From Aestuariivirga litoralis (GTDB taxonomy: Bacteria > Pseudomonadota > Alphaproteobacteria > Rhizobiales > Aestuariivirgaceae), in contig NZ_QKVK01000002.1 in assembly GCF_003234965.1 (NCBI RefSeq), forward strand, positions 186,001-250,000: a stretch of 64,000 nt of DNA, read 5' to 3'. The notes below the pieces were generated by a model. That model was not told the DNA's origin. It saw only the letters and a program-made list of their open reading frames with translations, and did not search any database. Within the stretch, counting starts at the first letter, position 1, and every line of letters begins with the position of its first letter. This document shows positions 44,973-53,720 of the stretch, piece after piece. The translations under genes and the position numbers were made by a program.

Positions 44973-45053
44973 CTCATGCCCGGGCTCGTCCCGGGCATCC
45001 TCTCTGGTCACGCAAAAAGGATACGCGGGACGAGACCGCCTATGATGCGAGTG
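44973..45053. repeat. Interspersed inverted repeat family B, copy 3
   Basis: An 81 bp element beginning CTCATGCCCGGGCTCGTCCC, with the central GTCACGCAAAAA and a right half that mirrors the left with mismatches (GCGGGACGAGACCGCCTATG). It lies between the convergent allA and guaD genes, as with copies at 24621-24705 and 30129-30204. Confidence 0.8.
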
Positions 45054-45085
45054 GGAGGGAAGGCCAGGCTCGCCAAAGGCTTATG

Positions 45086-46369
45086 TCACGCTCTCTCATG
45101 CACCTTGCGGCCCTTGACATAGGTCGCCGTCACCGCGCGGTCGCCACCCAGGATCATCAGCGAGAACAGCACGTCCTCGAGCGAGGATGACAATTCGTGG
45201 CGGCTGGCCAGCACCGGGGTCGCCTCCGGATCGAGCACCACGATGTCGGCGAACTTGCCGTGCTCCAGCGCGCCCGTCTCGTGATCGATCTTCAACCGCC
45301 CGGCATTGCCGCGCGTGGCCATGCGGAAGAGTTCGTGCGCGGTGGGCTTGTAACCGGTGAGCATCTGCACCTTGTAGGTCTCGCCGAGCGTCGCCAGCAT
45401 GGAATAGCTGGTGCCGCCGCCCACGTCGGTGGCAACACCGAGATGGACGGGCCTGTCCTGCTCGCGCAGCCAGCGCATGGACATGAGGCCGGAGCCGAGG
45501 AAGGTGTTGGACGTTGGGCAATGAACGACGGTCGAACCCGACTCCGACAGCCTGGCGCATTCGCGGTCCGACAGATGGATGCCATGGGCGAAGAGGCTGC
45601 GGTCGCTCAACAGGCCGTAATGGTCATAGACGTCGGTATAGTCCTTCGCCCTCGGGAAGAGCTCCTTGACGAAGGCGATCTCACCCGGGCTCTCCGAGAG
45701 ATGCGTCTGCATCAGCGCGCCGGGGAGTGATGACAGCAATTCGCCCGAGACCTTCAGCTGCGCATCCGACGAGGTGATGGCGAAGCGCGGCGTCACGGCA
45801 TAGCGGAGGCGTCCCTTGCCGTGCCACTTCTCGTAAAGCTCCACCGTCTCGCGGGCACCCGTCTCGGGCGTGTCCTCGACAGCAGGGATGGCGTTCCGAT
45901 CCATCATGGTCTTGCCGGTGACGAGCGCCATGCCATGGGCCTCGGCCGCGGCGAAGAGCGCCTCGGCGCAGGTCTTGTGCACGGAGCAGAAAGCGAGTGC
46001 GGATGTCGTCCCGTGGGCGAAGAGGCGCTTCAGGAAGATAGCGGCCGCGGCCCGCGCGTAAGCCGCATCGGCATAGCGGCTCTCCTCCGGGAAGGTGAAG
46101 CGGGTGAGCCAGTCGAGCAGGTCCTTTCCCGGTGCGGCGAGCATGCGGTATTGCGGGAAGTGGATGTGCGCGTCGATGAAGCCCGGCATGACGAGCTTGT
46201 CGCCATAGTCATCGACCTCCGCCTGGGCAAAGCCCTGCGGCAGCAGCGACTGCGGGCCGGCCCAGAGGATGGTGCCGTCATCACCCACGGCGACGGCACC
46301 CCTGCTCTCGTGCACGGCCTTGCCGTCGGCCGCGAAGCTCAGCGTCTGGCCCCTGATGACGCGCGTCAT
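45086..46369 (-). CDS. guaD: Guanine deaminase
   Basis: A 427-residue zinc amidohydrolase that turns guanine into xanthine. Signatures: PGFIDAHIHFPQYRML (zinc His pair), QTHLSESPGEI, ATDVGGGTSYSML (zinc Asp), and the C-terminal GKFADIVVLDPE. The ATG at 46369 overlaps the uraD stop (ATGA). As the last gene of the long purine operon, it feeds the xanthine dehydrogenase encoded further upstream. A 100 bp repeat region separates it from allA. Confidence 0.94.
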   Translation of the reverse strand: MTRVIRGQTLSFAADGKAVHESRGAVAVGDDGTILWAGPQSLLPQGFAQAEVDDYGDKLVMPGFIDAHIHFPQYRMLAAPGKDLLDWLTRFTFPEESRYADAAYARAAAAIFLKRLFAHGTTSALAFCSVHKTCAEALFAAAEAHGMALVTGKTMMDRNAIPAVEDTPETGARETVELYEKWHGKGRLRYAVTPRFAITSSDAQLKVSGELLSSLPGALMQTHLSESPGEIAFVKELFPRAKDYTDVYDHYGLLSDRSLFAHGIHLSDRECARLSESGSTVVHCPTSNTFLGSGLMSMRWLREQDRPVHLGVATDVGGGTSYSMLATLGETYKVQMLTGYKPTAHELFRMATRGNAGRLKIDHETGALEHGKFADIVVLDPEATPVLASRHELSSSLEDVLFSLMILGGDRAVTATYVKGRKVHERA

Positions 46370-46863
46370 GGCGACACCCTGTCCTCGAGCCGCAAGCGGA
46401 AGATGCGGCAGACCTGCTGCAGCGCCGTTTCGAATTCGGCGTCGCGGTCGTTGCCGACGCGCGCCGCGAAGCTGTCGAGGATCATGTGCTTGGTGGCGCC
46501 CTTCACCGCGAAGATGAAGGGGAAGCCGAAGCGTTCGCGGTAGCGGGTGTTGAGGTCGGTGAAGCGGGCGAACTCATCGGCGGTCAGCGTGTTGAGCCCG
46601 GCCCCGGCCTGTTCCTTCGTCGAGTCATCGGTGAGCTTGGCGCGGCCGGCGAGATCCGGATGGGCGCGGACGAGCGCCAGCTGTGCATCGCGGTTGGCGC
46701 CACGGATCGCCGTCTCGAACTGCCTGACCAGCGCCTCGCGGCTGGCGAAGGGGCGGAAGGCATCCGCCTCGCGCGCCACCCAGGGGGAATGTTCGGCCAC
46801 GTCGCCGAAGGTCTCGATGAAGGCCTTCGGGCTCATGGCGTTGACGTCCGCGATGCTGATCAT
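46366..46863 (-). CDS. uraD: OHCU decarboxylase
   Basis: A 165-residue 2-oxo-4-hydroxy-4-carboxy-5-ureidoimidazoline decarboxylase, giving (S)-allantoin from OHCU. The catalytic region HSPWVAREADAFRPF, then LALVRAHPDLAGRAKL and YRERFGFPFIFAVKG, are diagnostic. I chose the ATG at 46863, overlapping the puuD stop (ATGA); an ATG at 46878 would add five residues. It follows puuD and precedes guaD, so pathway neighbours are co-translated. Confidence 0.92.
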   Translation of the reverse strand: MISIADVNAMSPKAFIETFGDVAEHSPWVAREADAFRPFASREALVRQFETAIRGANRDAQLALVRAHPDLAGRAKLTDDSTKEQAGAGLNTLTADEFARFTDLNTRYRERFGFPFIFAVKGATKHMILDSFAARVGNDRDAEFETALQQVCRIFRLRLEDRVSP

Positions 46864-48938
46864 TGCCTGGCGATCCATGTTCCGAGCTTGGCGCGTTCCT
46901 CGTCCAGCATGCCGGTGCGGTTGGCGAGCGGCATGGCCTTGTTCTGCACGGCCTGCACCTCGATCTGGGCGGCATAACGCTTCAGCTGATCGAGTGTTTC
47001 GAGATGCACGCCCTTGGGCGCCACCTTGATGGTGGCATCCGTCGGGTGCTCGGCATGGCAGGCGGCACAGCGCGTCTGGACGATGGAGAGTGCCTCTGCA
47101 TCCGACACCTCGCCCTGGAACAGCACCAGCTTCGAGGGCTGGGTGATGATGAGGCCGAAGGCCAGCGCCGTGCAGATGAGCGGGATCGTCCAGGCCAGGT
47201 CGGCATGGCGGTCGCCCACCTCGGTGCGCACCAGGAAGTGGCGGGCAAGCCCGCCGGCGAGGATGATGAGGCCCGCCAGCACCCAGGCATGGGCATTGTC
47301 GGTGATCATCGGGAAATGGTTCGACACCATCATCGCCAGCACCGGCAGCGTGAGATAGGTGTTGTGCAGCGAGCGCTGCTTGCCGATGGCGCCGAGGCGC
47401 GGGTCCGGCTTCTCGCCCTTCAGCAGGGCCGCGGTGATCTTGCGCTGGTTCGGAATGATCACCATGAAGACATTGGCGGCCATGATGGTGCCGATCAGCG
47501 CGCCGATATGGATGAAGGCGCCGCGGCCGGAGAAGAGGTGCGTGTAGCCATAGGCGAAGGCGAGCAGCATGGCGAAGAGGCAGGCGGCGAGAAGCCCGGT
47601 GCTGCGGCCGACCGGTGACTTGCACAGCGCGGTGTAGAGCACCCAGCCCAGGACGAGGCTCGCGACCGAGATGCCGATGGCCTGCCACTGGGTGAGCGGC
47701 ATCACGTTGGGGTCGATCAGGTAGCTGTCCGCCTGCAGGTAATAGAGGACGACGAGCAGCAGGAAGCCGGTGACCCAGGTGAGATAGGCCTCCCACTTGA
47801 ACCAGATGAGGTCCTTCGGCAGCGTTTCGGGCGCGGTGAGGTATTTCCGCACGTGGTAGAAGCCGCCGCCATGCACCTCCCACGCCTCGCCGCCGACGCC
47901 GGGCGGCATGCCGGGTTCCTTGCGGAGTGAGAAGTCGAGCGCCACGAAATAGAAGGAGGTGCCGATCCAGGCGATGCCCGCGATCATGTGGCCCCAGCGG
48001 ATGAAGAGGTTCGCCCAGTCGAGCGAGAGAAGCGGCGGGGATGACAGCAGCCAAGCACCGCCAAGCGACAGGAAGATGACCGGCAACGTCCAGGCGATCT
48101 TCGACAGCGGGTCACCCACCTCGTGCCGCACCAGGAAATGGCGGAGTGCGGCGCCGCCGATGAAGATCAGGCCCACCAGCAACCATGCATTTGGCGCGTT
48201 GGTGAGCATGGAGAAATGGTTCGACACCATCATCAGCAGCACGGGCAGCGTGAGGTAGGTGTTATGCAGCGAGCGCTGCTTGCCGATGGCGCCGAGCCGC
48301 GGGTCCGGCGTCTCGCCCCTGAGCAGCGCCGCCGTGATCTTGCGCTGGTTCGGGATGATCACCATGAAGACATTGGCCGCCATGATGGTGCCGACGATGA
48401 CACCGACATGGATGAAGGCGCCGCGGCCCGAGAAGAGATGCGTGAAGATGTAGGCGAAGCCGAGGATCAGCGCGAAGACGCAGGCCGCGAGAAGGCCTGT
48501 CTTCTGCCCGATGGGTGAGCGGCAGAGCCCGTCATAGATGGCCCAGCCCGCCACGATGGAGACGAGCGAGATGGTGATCGCCTGCCAGGGGGCAAGGTTC
48601 GCCACGGCCGGGTCGATGAGGTTGGCGCTGGCATTGACGTAATAGACGACGGCCAGCAGGAAGAAGCCCGTGACCCAGGTGAGATAGGCCTCCCACTTGA
48701 ACCAGGTGAGGTGCTCCGGGAGCGTTGACGGTGCGGAGAGGTATTTCTGCACATGGTAGAAGCCACCGCCATGCACCTCCCAGGCCTCGCCGCGCACGCC
48801 CTCCGGCAGGCCGTCCCGCGTCTTCAGCGAGAAATCGAGCGCCACGAAATAGAAGGACGTGCCGATCCACGCGATGCCGGCGATCATGTGCCCCCAGCGG
48901 ATCACGAAGTTCAGCCAGTCGGCGATGAAAGGCTCCAA
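46860..48938 (-). CDS. puuD: Urate hydroxylase PuuD with duplicated membrane domain and C-terminal cytochrome c
   Basis: A 692-residue membrane urate-oxidising protein, far longer than the usual 400 or so. Residues 1-300 and 301-600 are two full copies of the multi-helix urate hydroxylase domain, aligned with no gap at a 300-residue period; for example residues 13-38 and 313-338 are identical, and 173-276 and 473-576 differ at about a quarter of positions. One cytochrome c domain follows, with CAACH at C624-H628. Electrons from urate probably pass to it and then to the respiratory chain. The start is TTG at 48938, with GAGGAG six bases ahead. The stop overlaps uraD. Confidence 0.93.
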   Translation of the reverse strand: MEPFIADWLNFVIRWGHMIAGIAWIGTSFYFVALDFSLKTRDGLPEGVRGEAWEVHGGGFYHVQKYLSAPSTLPEHLTWFKWEAYLTWVTGFFLLAVVYYVNASANLIDPAVANLAPWQAITISLVSIVAGWAIYDGLCRSPIGQKTGLLAACVFALILGFAYIFTHLFSGRGAFIHVGVIVGTIMAANVFMVIIPNQRKITAALLRGETPDPRLGAIGKQRSLHNTYLTLPVLLMMVSNHFSMLTNAPNAWLLVGLIFIGGAALRHFLVRHEVGDPLSKIAWTLPVIFLSLGGAWLLSSPPLLSLDWANLFIRWGHMIAGIAWIGTSFYFVALDFSLRKEPGMPPGVGGEAWEVHGGGFYHVRKYLTAPETLPKDLIWFKWEAYLTWVTGFLLLVVLYYLQADSYLIDPNVMPLTQWQAIGISVASLVLGWVLYTALCKSPVGRSTGLLAACLFAMLLAFAYGYTHLFSGRGAFIHIGALIGTIMAANVFMVIIPNQRKITAALLKGEKPDPRLGAIGKQRSLHNTYLTLPVLAMMVSNHFPMITDNAHAWVLAGLIILAGGLARHFLVRTEVGDRHADLAWTIPLICTALAFGLIITQPSKLVLFQGEVSDAEALSIVQTRCAACHAEHPTDATIKVAPKGVHLETLDQLKRYAAQIEVQAVQNKAMPLANRTGMLDEERAKLGTWIARQ
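47139..48938 (-). repeat. Two tandem 900 bp copies inside puuD
   Basis: Bases 48039-48938 and 47139-48038 encode the two membrane domains of PuuD. Aligned by a constant shift of 900 bases with no insertion, they remain close at DNA level: positions 48841-48900 and 47941-48000 match at 56 of 60. Elsewhere they have diverged further. The exact period and the mosaic of near-identical and diverged parts suggest gene duplication followed by local gene conversion (inference). Confidence 0.9.
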
Positions 48939-49007
48939 GTCACGCTCCTCAAGAATACGCCTGCCGGGGATTGCTCCCGCGGCAGGCGCTGGTTTCGTGG
49001 TCCGCGC

Positions 49008-50075
49008 TTACTGCGGCAGCTTGTCGTCGATGCCCTTGATGTAATAGTTCATGCCAAGGAGCTCGCCATCGGGCAGCGGCTTGCCGGCTTCGCCGACCGT
49101 CGTGCCGTCCTGCTTGGTGATGACGCCGGTGAAGGGATGGAACTCGCCGGACTTGATCTTGGCGACCGTGTCCTCGGCCATCTTCTTCACGTCGTCGGGC
49201 ATGTTGGTGAAGGGCGAGAGGACGACCATGCCGTCCTTCATGCCACCCCAGGTGTCATCCGACTTCCAGGTGCCGTCGAGAACGGCCTGCACGCGCGCGA
49301 TGTAATAGGGATCCCAGTCATCCGTGTTGGACGTGAGCTGGGCCTTGGGCGCGAACTTGATCATGTCGGAGGACTGACCGAAGCCCAGCTTGCCGGCCTT
49401 CTCGGCCTCCTGAAGGGGTGCTGTCGAGTCAGTGTGCTGGACGAGGATGTCCGCACCCTGGCCCAGGAGCACCTTGGCGGCGTCGGCTTCCTTGCCCGGA
49501 TCATACCAGGAGTTGACCCAGATGATCTTGACCTTGAAGTCCGGGTTCACCGACTGGGCGCCGAGCATGAAGGCGTTGATGCCCATGACGACTTCCGGTA
49601 TCGGGAAGGACACGATGTAGCCCGCCGTACCGGTCTTCGACATCTTGGCGGCGATCTGGCCCATCACGTAGCGGCCTTCATAGAAGCGCGCATTGTAGAT
49701 GCCCACGTTGTCGGCCTTCTTGTAGCCGGTGGCGTGCTCGAACTTGATGTCCGGATACTTGGCGGCGACCTTGATGGTCGGGTCCATGAAGCCGAAGGAG
49801 GTGGTGAAGATGATCTTGCAGCCTTCGCGCGCCAGGCGCTCGATGGCGCGCTCGGCATCGGGGCCCTCGGCCACGTTCTCGAGATAGGCCGTCTCGACCT
49901 TGTCGCCCAGCGCCTTCTCCACCGCCTTGCGGCCGAGGTCGTGCTGGTAGGAATAGCCGAAGTCACCCACGGGGCCGACATAGACCCAGCAGGCCTTCAG
50001 CTTGTCGGCTGCGTTCGCAGCACCCGCCGAGACGCCGAGCGCCAGGGCTGCTGCCAGTGCCATCCATTTCTTCAT
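49008..50075 (-). CDS. BMP family ABC transporter substrate-binding protein (purine/nucleoside)
   Basis: A 355-residue periplasmic binding protein. A signal peptide (MKKWMALAAALALGVSAGAA) is followed by the BMP/PnrA domain: GPVGDFGYSYQHDLG, FTTSFGFMDPTIKVA, GYIVSFPIPEVVMGINAF and ILVQHTDSTAPLQ. BMP proteins bind nucleosides or purines. The start at 50075 has AAGGAG nine bases ahead. Together with the two permeases and the ATPase upstream it forms a complete importer, embedded between xdhC and puuD, which points to uptake of purines. Gaps of 96 bp before it and 69 bp after may allow differential expression. Confidence 0.9.
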   Translation of the reverse strand: MKKWMALAAALALGVSAGAANAADKLKACWVYVGPVGDFGYSYQHDLGRKAVEKALGDKVETAYLENVAEGPDAERAIERLAREGCKIIFTTSFGFMDPTIKVAAKYPDIKFEHATGYKKADNVGIYNARFYEGRYVMGQIAAKMSKTGTAGYIVSFPIPEVVMGINAFMLGAQSVNPDFKVKIIWVNSWYDPGKEADAAKVLLGQGADILVQHTDSTAPLQEAEKAGKLGFGQSSDMIKFAPKAQLTSNTDDWDPYYIARVQAVLDGTWKSDDTWGGMKDGMVVLSPFTNMPDDVKKMAEDTVAKIKSGEFHPFTGVITKQDGTTVGEAGKPLPDGELLGMNYYIKGIDDKLPQ

Positions 50076-50171
50076 TCTCGTTTGCTCCTTGTTCAAAACC
50101 CATTTCCCTGCAGCCGTTTTTCTGTTCGCTTGCGATGCCGGCTGCAGGCCGTCATCAAGCTTCCTAAAGGC

Positions 50172-51095
50172 CTAACGGTCAGGCACGAAGGGCTGACCGA
50201 GGCAAGCCGGCGTATTGGCCCGCATGAGGGCCCGGTTCCGCGATATGAGGACCAGCACGAGGACGGTCACCACATAGGGGAGAGCCGAAAGTAGCTGGGA
50301 CGGGATGCCGATGCCATAAGCCTGCAGCGAAAATCCCATCACCGTAATTGTACCGAAGAGATAGGCCCCCGCCACGATGCGCCAGGGCAGCCAGGATGAG
50401 AAGACGACGAGCGCCAGCGCGATCCAGCCGCGGCCGGCCGTCATGTTCTCCACCCATTGCGGGGTATAGGCGAGCGAGAGATAGCCCCCCGCCAGGCCTG
50501 AGCAGGCGCCGCCGAACATGACGCAGAGGTAGCGCACGCCGACCACCGAATAGCCCAGCGCATGGGCCGACTGGTGGCTGTCGCCCACAGCCCGGATGAT
50601 GAGCCCGGTCCTGGTGCGGAACAGCGTGTAGGACACGGCCGCCACGATGACGAGCGAGAGATAGACGAGGAAGTCCTGCCCGAACAGGATGGGGCCGAGG
50701 AAGGGAATGTCGGAAAGACCCGGGATGTGCAGACGCTCGAGATGGACACCCGGCTGGCCCACGAAGGCCTCGCCCATCAGCCCCGAGACGCCGAGGCCCA
50801 GCAGCGTGAGTGCGAGGCCCGTGGCCACCTGGTTTGCCACCATGGTGAGGGTGAGGAAGCCGAAGAGCAGCGACAGCAGCGCGCCTGCGACCAGCGCCGC
50901 CAGCACGCCGACGTAAGGATTGCCCGTCGTCAGCGCCGCGCCGAAACCGGAGACGGCGCCCACCGCCATCATGCCTTCGACGCCGAGGTTGAGCACGCCT
51001 GAGCGCTCCACCACCAGTTCGCCGATGGCGGCGAGCAGCAGCGGCGTCGAGGCCGTGATGATGGTGAGGATGATGGAGAGGAGCTGCTCGTTCAT
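50172..51095 (-). CDS. ABC transporter permease, nucleoside/purine type
   Basis: A 307-residue inner-membrane permease with about eight to ten helices. The segments ERSGVLNLGVEGMMAVGAV and GRGWIALALVVFSSW are typical of the BPD_transp_2 family used with BMP-type binding proteins. It overlaps the previous permease gene by four bases (ATGA). It probably pairs with that permease to form the channel. The stop is 96 bp before the binding-protein gene, where a stem or processing site may lie, though I see no clear terminator. Confidence 0.9.
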   Translation of the reverse strand: MNEQLLSIILTIITASTPLLLAAIGELVVERSGVLNLGVEGMMAVGAVSGFGAALTTGNPYVGVLAALVAGALLSLLFGFLTLTMVANQVATGLALTLLGLGVSGLMGEAFVGQPGVHLERLHIPGLSDIPFLGPILFGQDFLVYLSLVIVAAVSYTLFRTRTGLIIRAVGDSHQSAHALGYSVVGVRYLCVMFGGACSGLAGGYLSLAYTPQWVENMTAGRGWIALALVVFSSWLPWRIVAGAYLFGTITVMGFSLQAYGIGIPSQLLSALPYVVTVLVLVLISRNRALMRANTPACLGQPFVPDR

Positions 51096-52198
51096 GCCTT
51101 GCCCTCCGCCAGCTGCGGCCTGCGCCCGATGAGCTTGAGCCGATAGAGGATCAGCGAGTCGCAGGCGAGGATGTAGAACAGCAGGATGCCCTGGAAGACG
51201 CGGGCCGTCTTGTCCGAGATGCCGAGCGCCACCTGTGCCGATTCACCGCCGAGATAGCTGATCGCCAGCGCAAAGGCCGCGACCAGCGCGCCGATGGGGT
51301 TGAGGCGGCCGAGGAAGGCAACGATGATGGCCGTGAAGCCATAGCCGGGCGAGATGCCGGGCTGGAGTTGCCCCACCGTGCTCATCACCTCGCAGATGCC
51401 GGCAAGCCCCGCGAGGCCGCCAGACAGCAGGAAGCAGAACCACACGGTCTTCTCGCGCGAGAAGCCGGCGAAGCGGCCGGCACGCGGGGCCACGCCTTGC
51501 ACGCGGAGCTCATAACCCTTGAGCGTGCGGCCCATCATGAAGGCCAGCGCCACGACGGCGATGACGGCGAGCACCGCGCCGAGATTGATGTAGATGGGCC
51601 CGATCGAGTCCGGGATCAGCTTGAACTGCGGCAGCAGCTGCCAGTCGGTGAAGGCGATGGTCTTAGGGAAGTTATAGCCCTTGGGATCGCGCCAGGGGCC
51701 GCGCACCAGCCAGTCGAGCACCAGCTGGATCACATAGACCAGCATCAGGCTCGTGAGGATCTCGTTGGTGCCGAAGCGGTTCTTGAGGTAGGCGGGGATC
51801 GAGGCCCAGGCCATGCCGCCGATGACGCCGAGCCCCAGCATGAGCACCAGCGTGAGCGGTGACTGGAATTCGGGAAAGAAAACCGGGATGGCGGAGCCGA
51901 GGATGGCGCCCGCCGTGAGCTGGCCCTCGGCACCGATGTTCCAGACATTGGCCATGTAGGACACGGCAAGCCCCGCGCCGATCATGGCCAGCGGCGCGGC
52001 CTTGACGATCAGCTGCTCGATCGACCAGGAGGTGGTGAGCGGCTCGATGAAGAACACGTAGAGGGCGGAGAACGGGTTCAGCCCGCGCAGCGCGAAGATG
52101 ATGCCGCCCGTCACCAGCGTGAGCACGATGGCGATGAGGGGCGAGAGATAGGCCATGCGCGCCGAGGCTTCCGCCCGCTTCTCAAGCACGAGCCGCAT
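51092..52198 (-). CDS. ABC transporter permease, nucleoside/purine type
   Basis: A 368-residue permease of the same BPD_transp_2 family. Typical parts are MANVWNIGAEGQLTAGAILG near the N-terminal third, NRFGTNEILTSLMLVYV, and GFTAIIVAFLGRLNPIGALVA. It starts 17 bases inside the ATPase gene and ends inside the start of the next permease. It is longer at the N-terminus than its partner, as is usual for this pair. Confidence 0.9.
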   Translation of the reverse strand: MRLVLEKRAEASARMAYLSPLIAIVLTLVTGGIIFALRGLNPFSALYVFFIEPLTTSWSIEQLIVKAAPLAMIGAGLAVSYMANVWNIGAEGQLTAGAILGSAIPVFFPEFQSPLTLVLMLGLGVIGGMAWASIPAYLKNRFGTNEILTSLMLVYVIQLVLDWLVRGPWRDPKGYNFPKTIAFTDWQLLPQFKLIPDSIGPIYINLGAVLAVIAVVALAFMMGRTLKGYELRVQGVAPRAGRFAGFSREKTVWFCFLLSGGLAGLAGICEVMSTVGQLQPGISPGYGFTAIIVAFLGRLNPIGALVAAFALAISYLGGESAQVALGISDKTARVFQGILLFYILACDSLILYRLKLIGRRPQLAEGKA

Positions 52199-53717
52199 GG
52201 GCTGTCTCCTTCAGTTCATGCGCGCCGGCCATGAGGAGGCCGATCTTCTCGGAGGTGAGTTCGGAGGCCGGATAGGCCTCCGACAATTCGCCGCGCGAGA
52301 TGACGGCGATGCGGTCGGCGATCTCGAAGATCTCGTCGAGGTCCTGGCTGATGACGAGCACGGCCGAACCCTGCCGCGCGAGGTCCACGATGGCCTGGCG
52401 GATGGTGGCCGAGGCGCCAGCATCCACCCCCCAGGTCGGCTGGTTGATGACGAGCACGCCGGGCCTCCGGTCGAGCTCGCGGCCCACCACGAATTTCTGC
52501 AGGTTGCCGCCCGAAAGCGAACGCGCCTCGGGGTCGGGCTTTCCTTTCCGCACGTCGAAGTCCTTGATGACGCGCTGGCTCACGCCCTCGGCCCCGCCGC
52601 TGCTCACCATGCCGGACTTCACCAGCGCCTGGTCGGAGGAATGGCGCGTGAGCACCACGTTCTGGGAGAGCGTGAAGCCGGGAACGGCGCCATGGCCCAG
52701 CCGCTCCTCCGGCACGAAGGCAGCACCGGCATTGCGCCGCGTGTTCACGCCGTCATGGCCCATGGGCTTGCCGTCGAGCACCAGCATGGAGGCGCTGCTC
52801 AGCGAGCGTTCGCCCGACACTGCATCGAAAAGCTCCGACTGGCCATTGCCGGCGACACCGGCGATGGCAACGACCTCGCCCGCCTTGACGTCGAGCGAGA
52901 CGTTCTTGAGCTCGACCGCGAAGGGGCCGTCGGCGGGAAGCTTCAGGTGGTCGAGCTTGAGGCGCGTTGCACCCTGCACGTCACGGCTCGCGGCGCGCAC
53001 CACGTGGATGTCGCCGCCGACCATGAGCCTGGCGAGGCTCGCCGCCGTCTCCTGCGTCGGGTCGACATTGGCGACCACCTTGCCATGGCGCAGGATGGTG
53101 GCGTTGTGGCAGAGCCGCTTCACCTCCTCGAGGCGATGACTGATGTAGATCACCGCGCAGCCCTCGGAGGCGAGGCGCGCCAGTGTGACGAAGAGCTGGT
53201 CGGCTTCCTGCGGGGTGAGCACGGCGGTGGGCTCATCCATGATCAGGAGCTTCGGCTCCTGCAAGAGGCAGCGCACGATCTCGATCCTCTGGCGCTCGCC
53301 CACCGAGAGGTCGGCCACCACGGCGGTCGGCTCCAGCGGCAGGCCATAGTCGCGCGACACGCGCGCGATGCGCTCGGAGAGCTTCTTCATGTCGAAGGCG
53401 CCCGGCATGGCGAGCGCGATGTTCTCGGCCACCGTGAGGGCCTCGAACAGGGAGAAGTGCTGAAACACCATGCCGATGCCGAGCCTGCGCGCCGCGGCGG
53501 GGCTGGGGATGGTCACCGTCTTGCCCATCCAGCGGAACTCGCCGGAGGTGGGCTGCAGCGCGCCATAGATCATTTTCACGAGGGTGGACTTGCCCGCCCC
53601 GTTCTCGCCCAGGAAGGCATGGATCTCGCCCGGCTTCACCTTCAGAGTCACGTCGTCATTGGCCTTCAGGGTTCCGAAGACCTTGGTGACGTGGAGTGCC
53701 TCGAGCAGGTAGTCCAT
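52182..53717 (-). CDS. ABC transporter ATP-binding protein with two nucleotide-binding domains
   Basis: A 511-residue ATPase with two ABC domains. The first has Walker A GENGAGKSTLV, signature LSVGERQRIEI and Walker B LLIMDEPTAVL. The second has GVAGNGQSE, signature LSGGNLQKFVVG and an unusual Walker B end (VLVINQPTWGVD, Asn-Gln instead of Asp-Glu), as in many nucleoside importers, where the second site is weak or dead. It starts three bases after the xdhC stop. It powers the BMP-type importer encoded just downstream. Confidence 0.92.
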   Translation of the reverse strand: MDYLLEALHVTKVFGTLKANDDVTLKVKPGEIHAFLGENGAGKSTLVKMIYGALQPTSGEFRWMGKTVTIPSPAAARRLGIGMVFQHFSLFEALTVAENIALAMPGAFDMKKLSERIARVSRDYGLPLEPTAVVADLSVGERQRIEIVRCLLQEPKLLIMDEPTAVLTPQEADQLFVTLARLASEGCAVIYISHRLEEVKRLCHNATILRHGKVVANVDPTQETAASLARLMVGGDIHVVRAASRDVQGATRLKLDHLKLPADGPFAVELKNVSLDVKAGEVVAIAGVAGNGQSELFDAVSGERSLSSASMLVLDGKPMGHDGVNTRRNAGAAFVPEERLGHGAVPGFTLSQNVVLTRHSSDQALVKSGMVSSGGAEGVSQRVIKDFDVRKGKPDPEARSLSGGNLQKFVVGRELDRRPGVLVINQPTWGVDAGASATIRQAIVDLARQGSAVLVISQDLDEIFEIADRIAVISRGELSEAYPASELTSEKIGLLMAGAHELKETAHAARA

Positions 53718-53720
53718 TGA

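Noticed and set aside
46860-48938. PuuD duplication as an assembly artefact
   Set aside because: The copies differ at many positions, including amino acid changes, so a collapsed or doubled read path is unlikely, though long reads would settle it.
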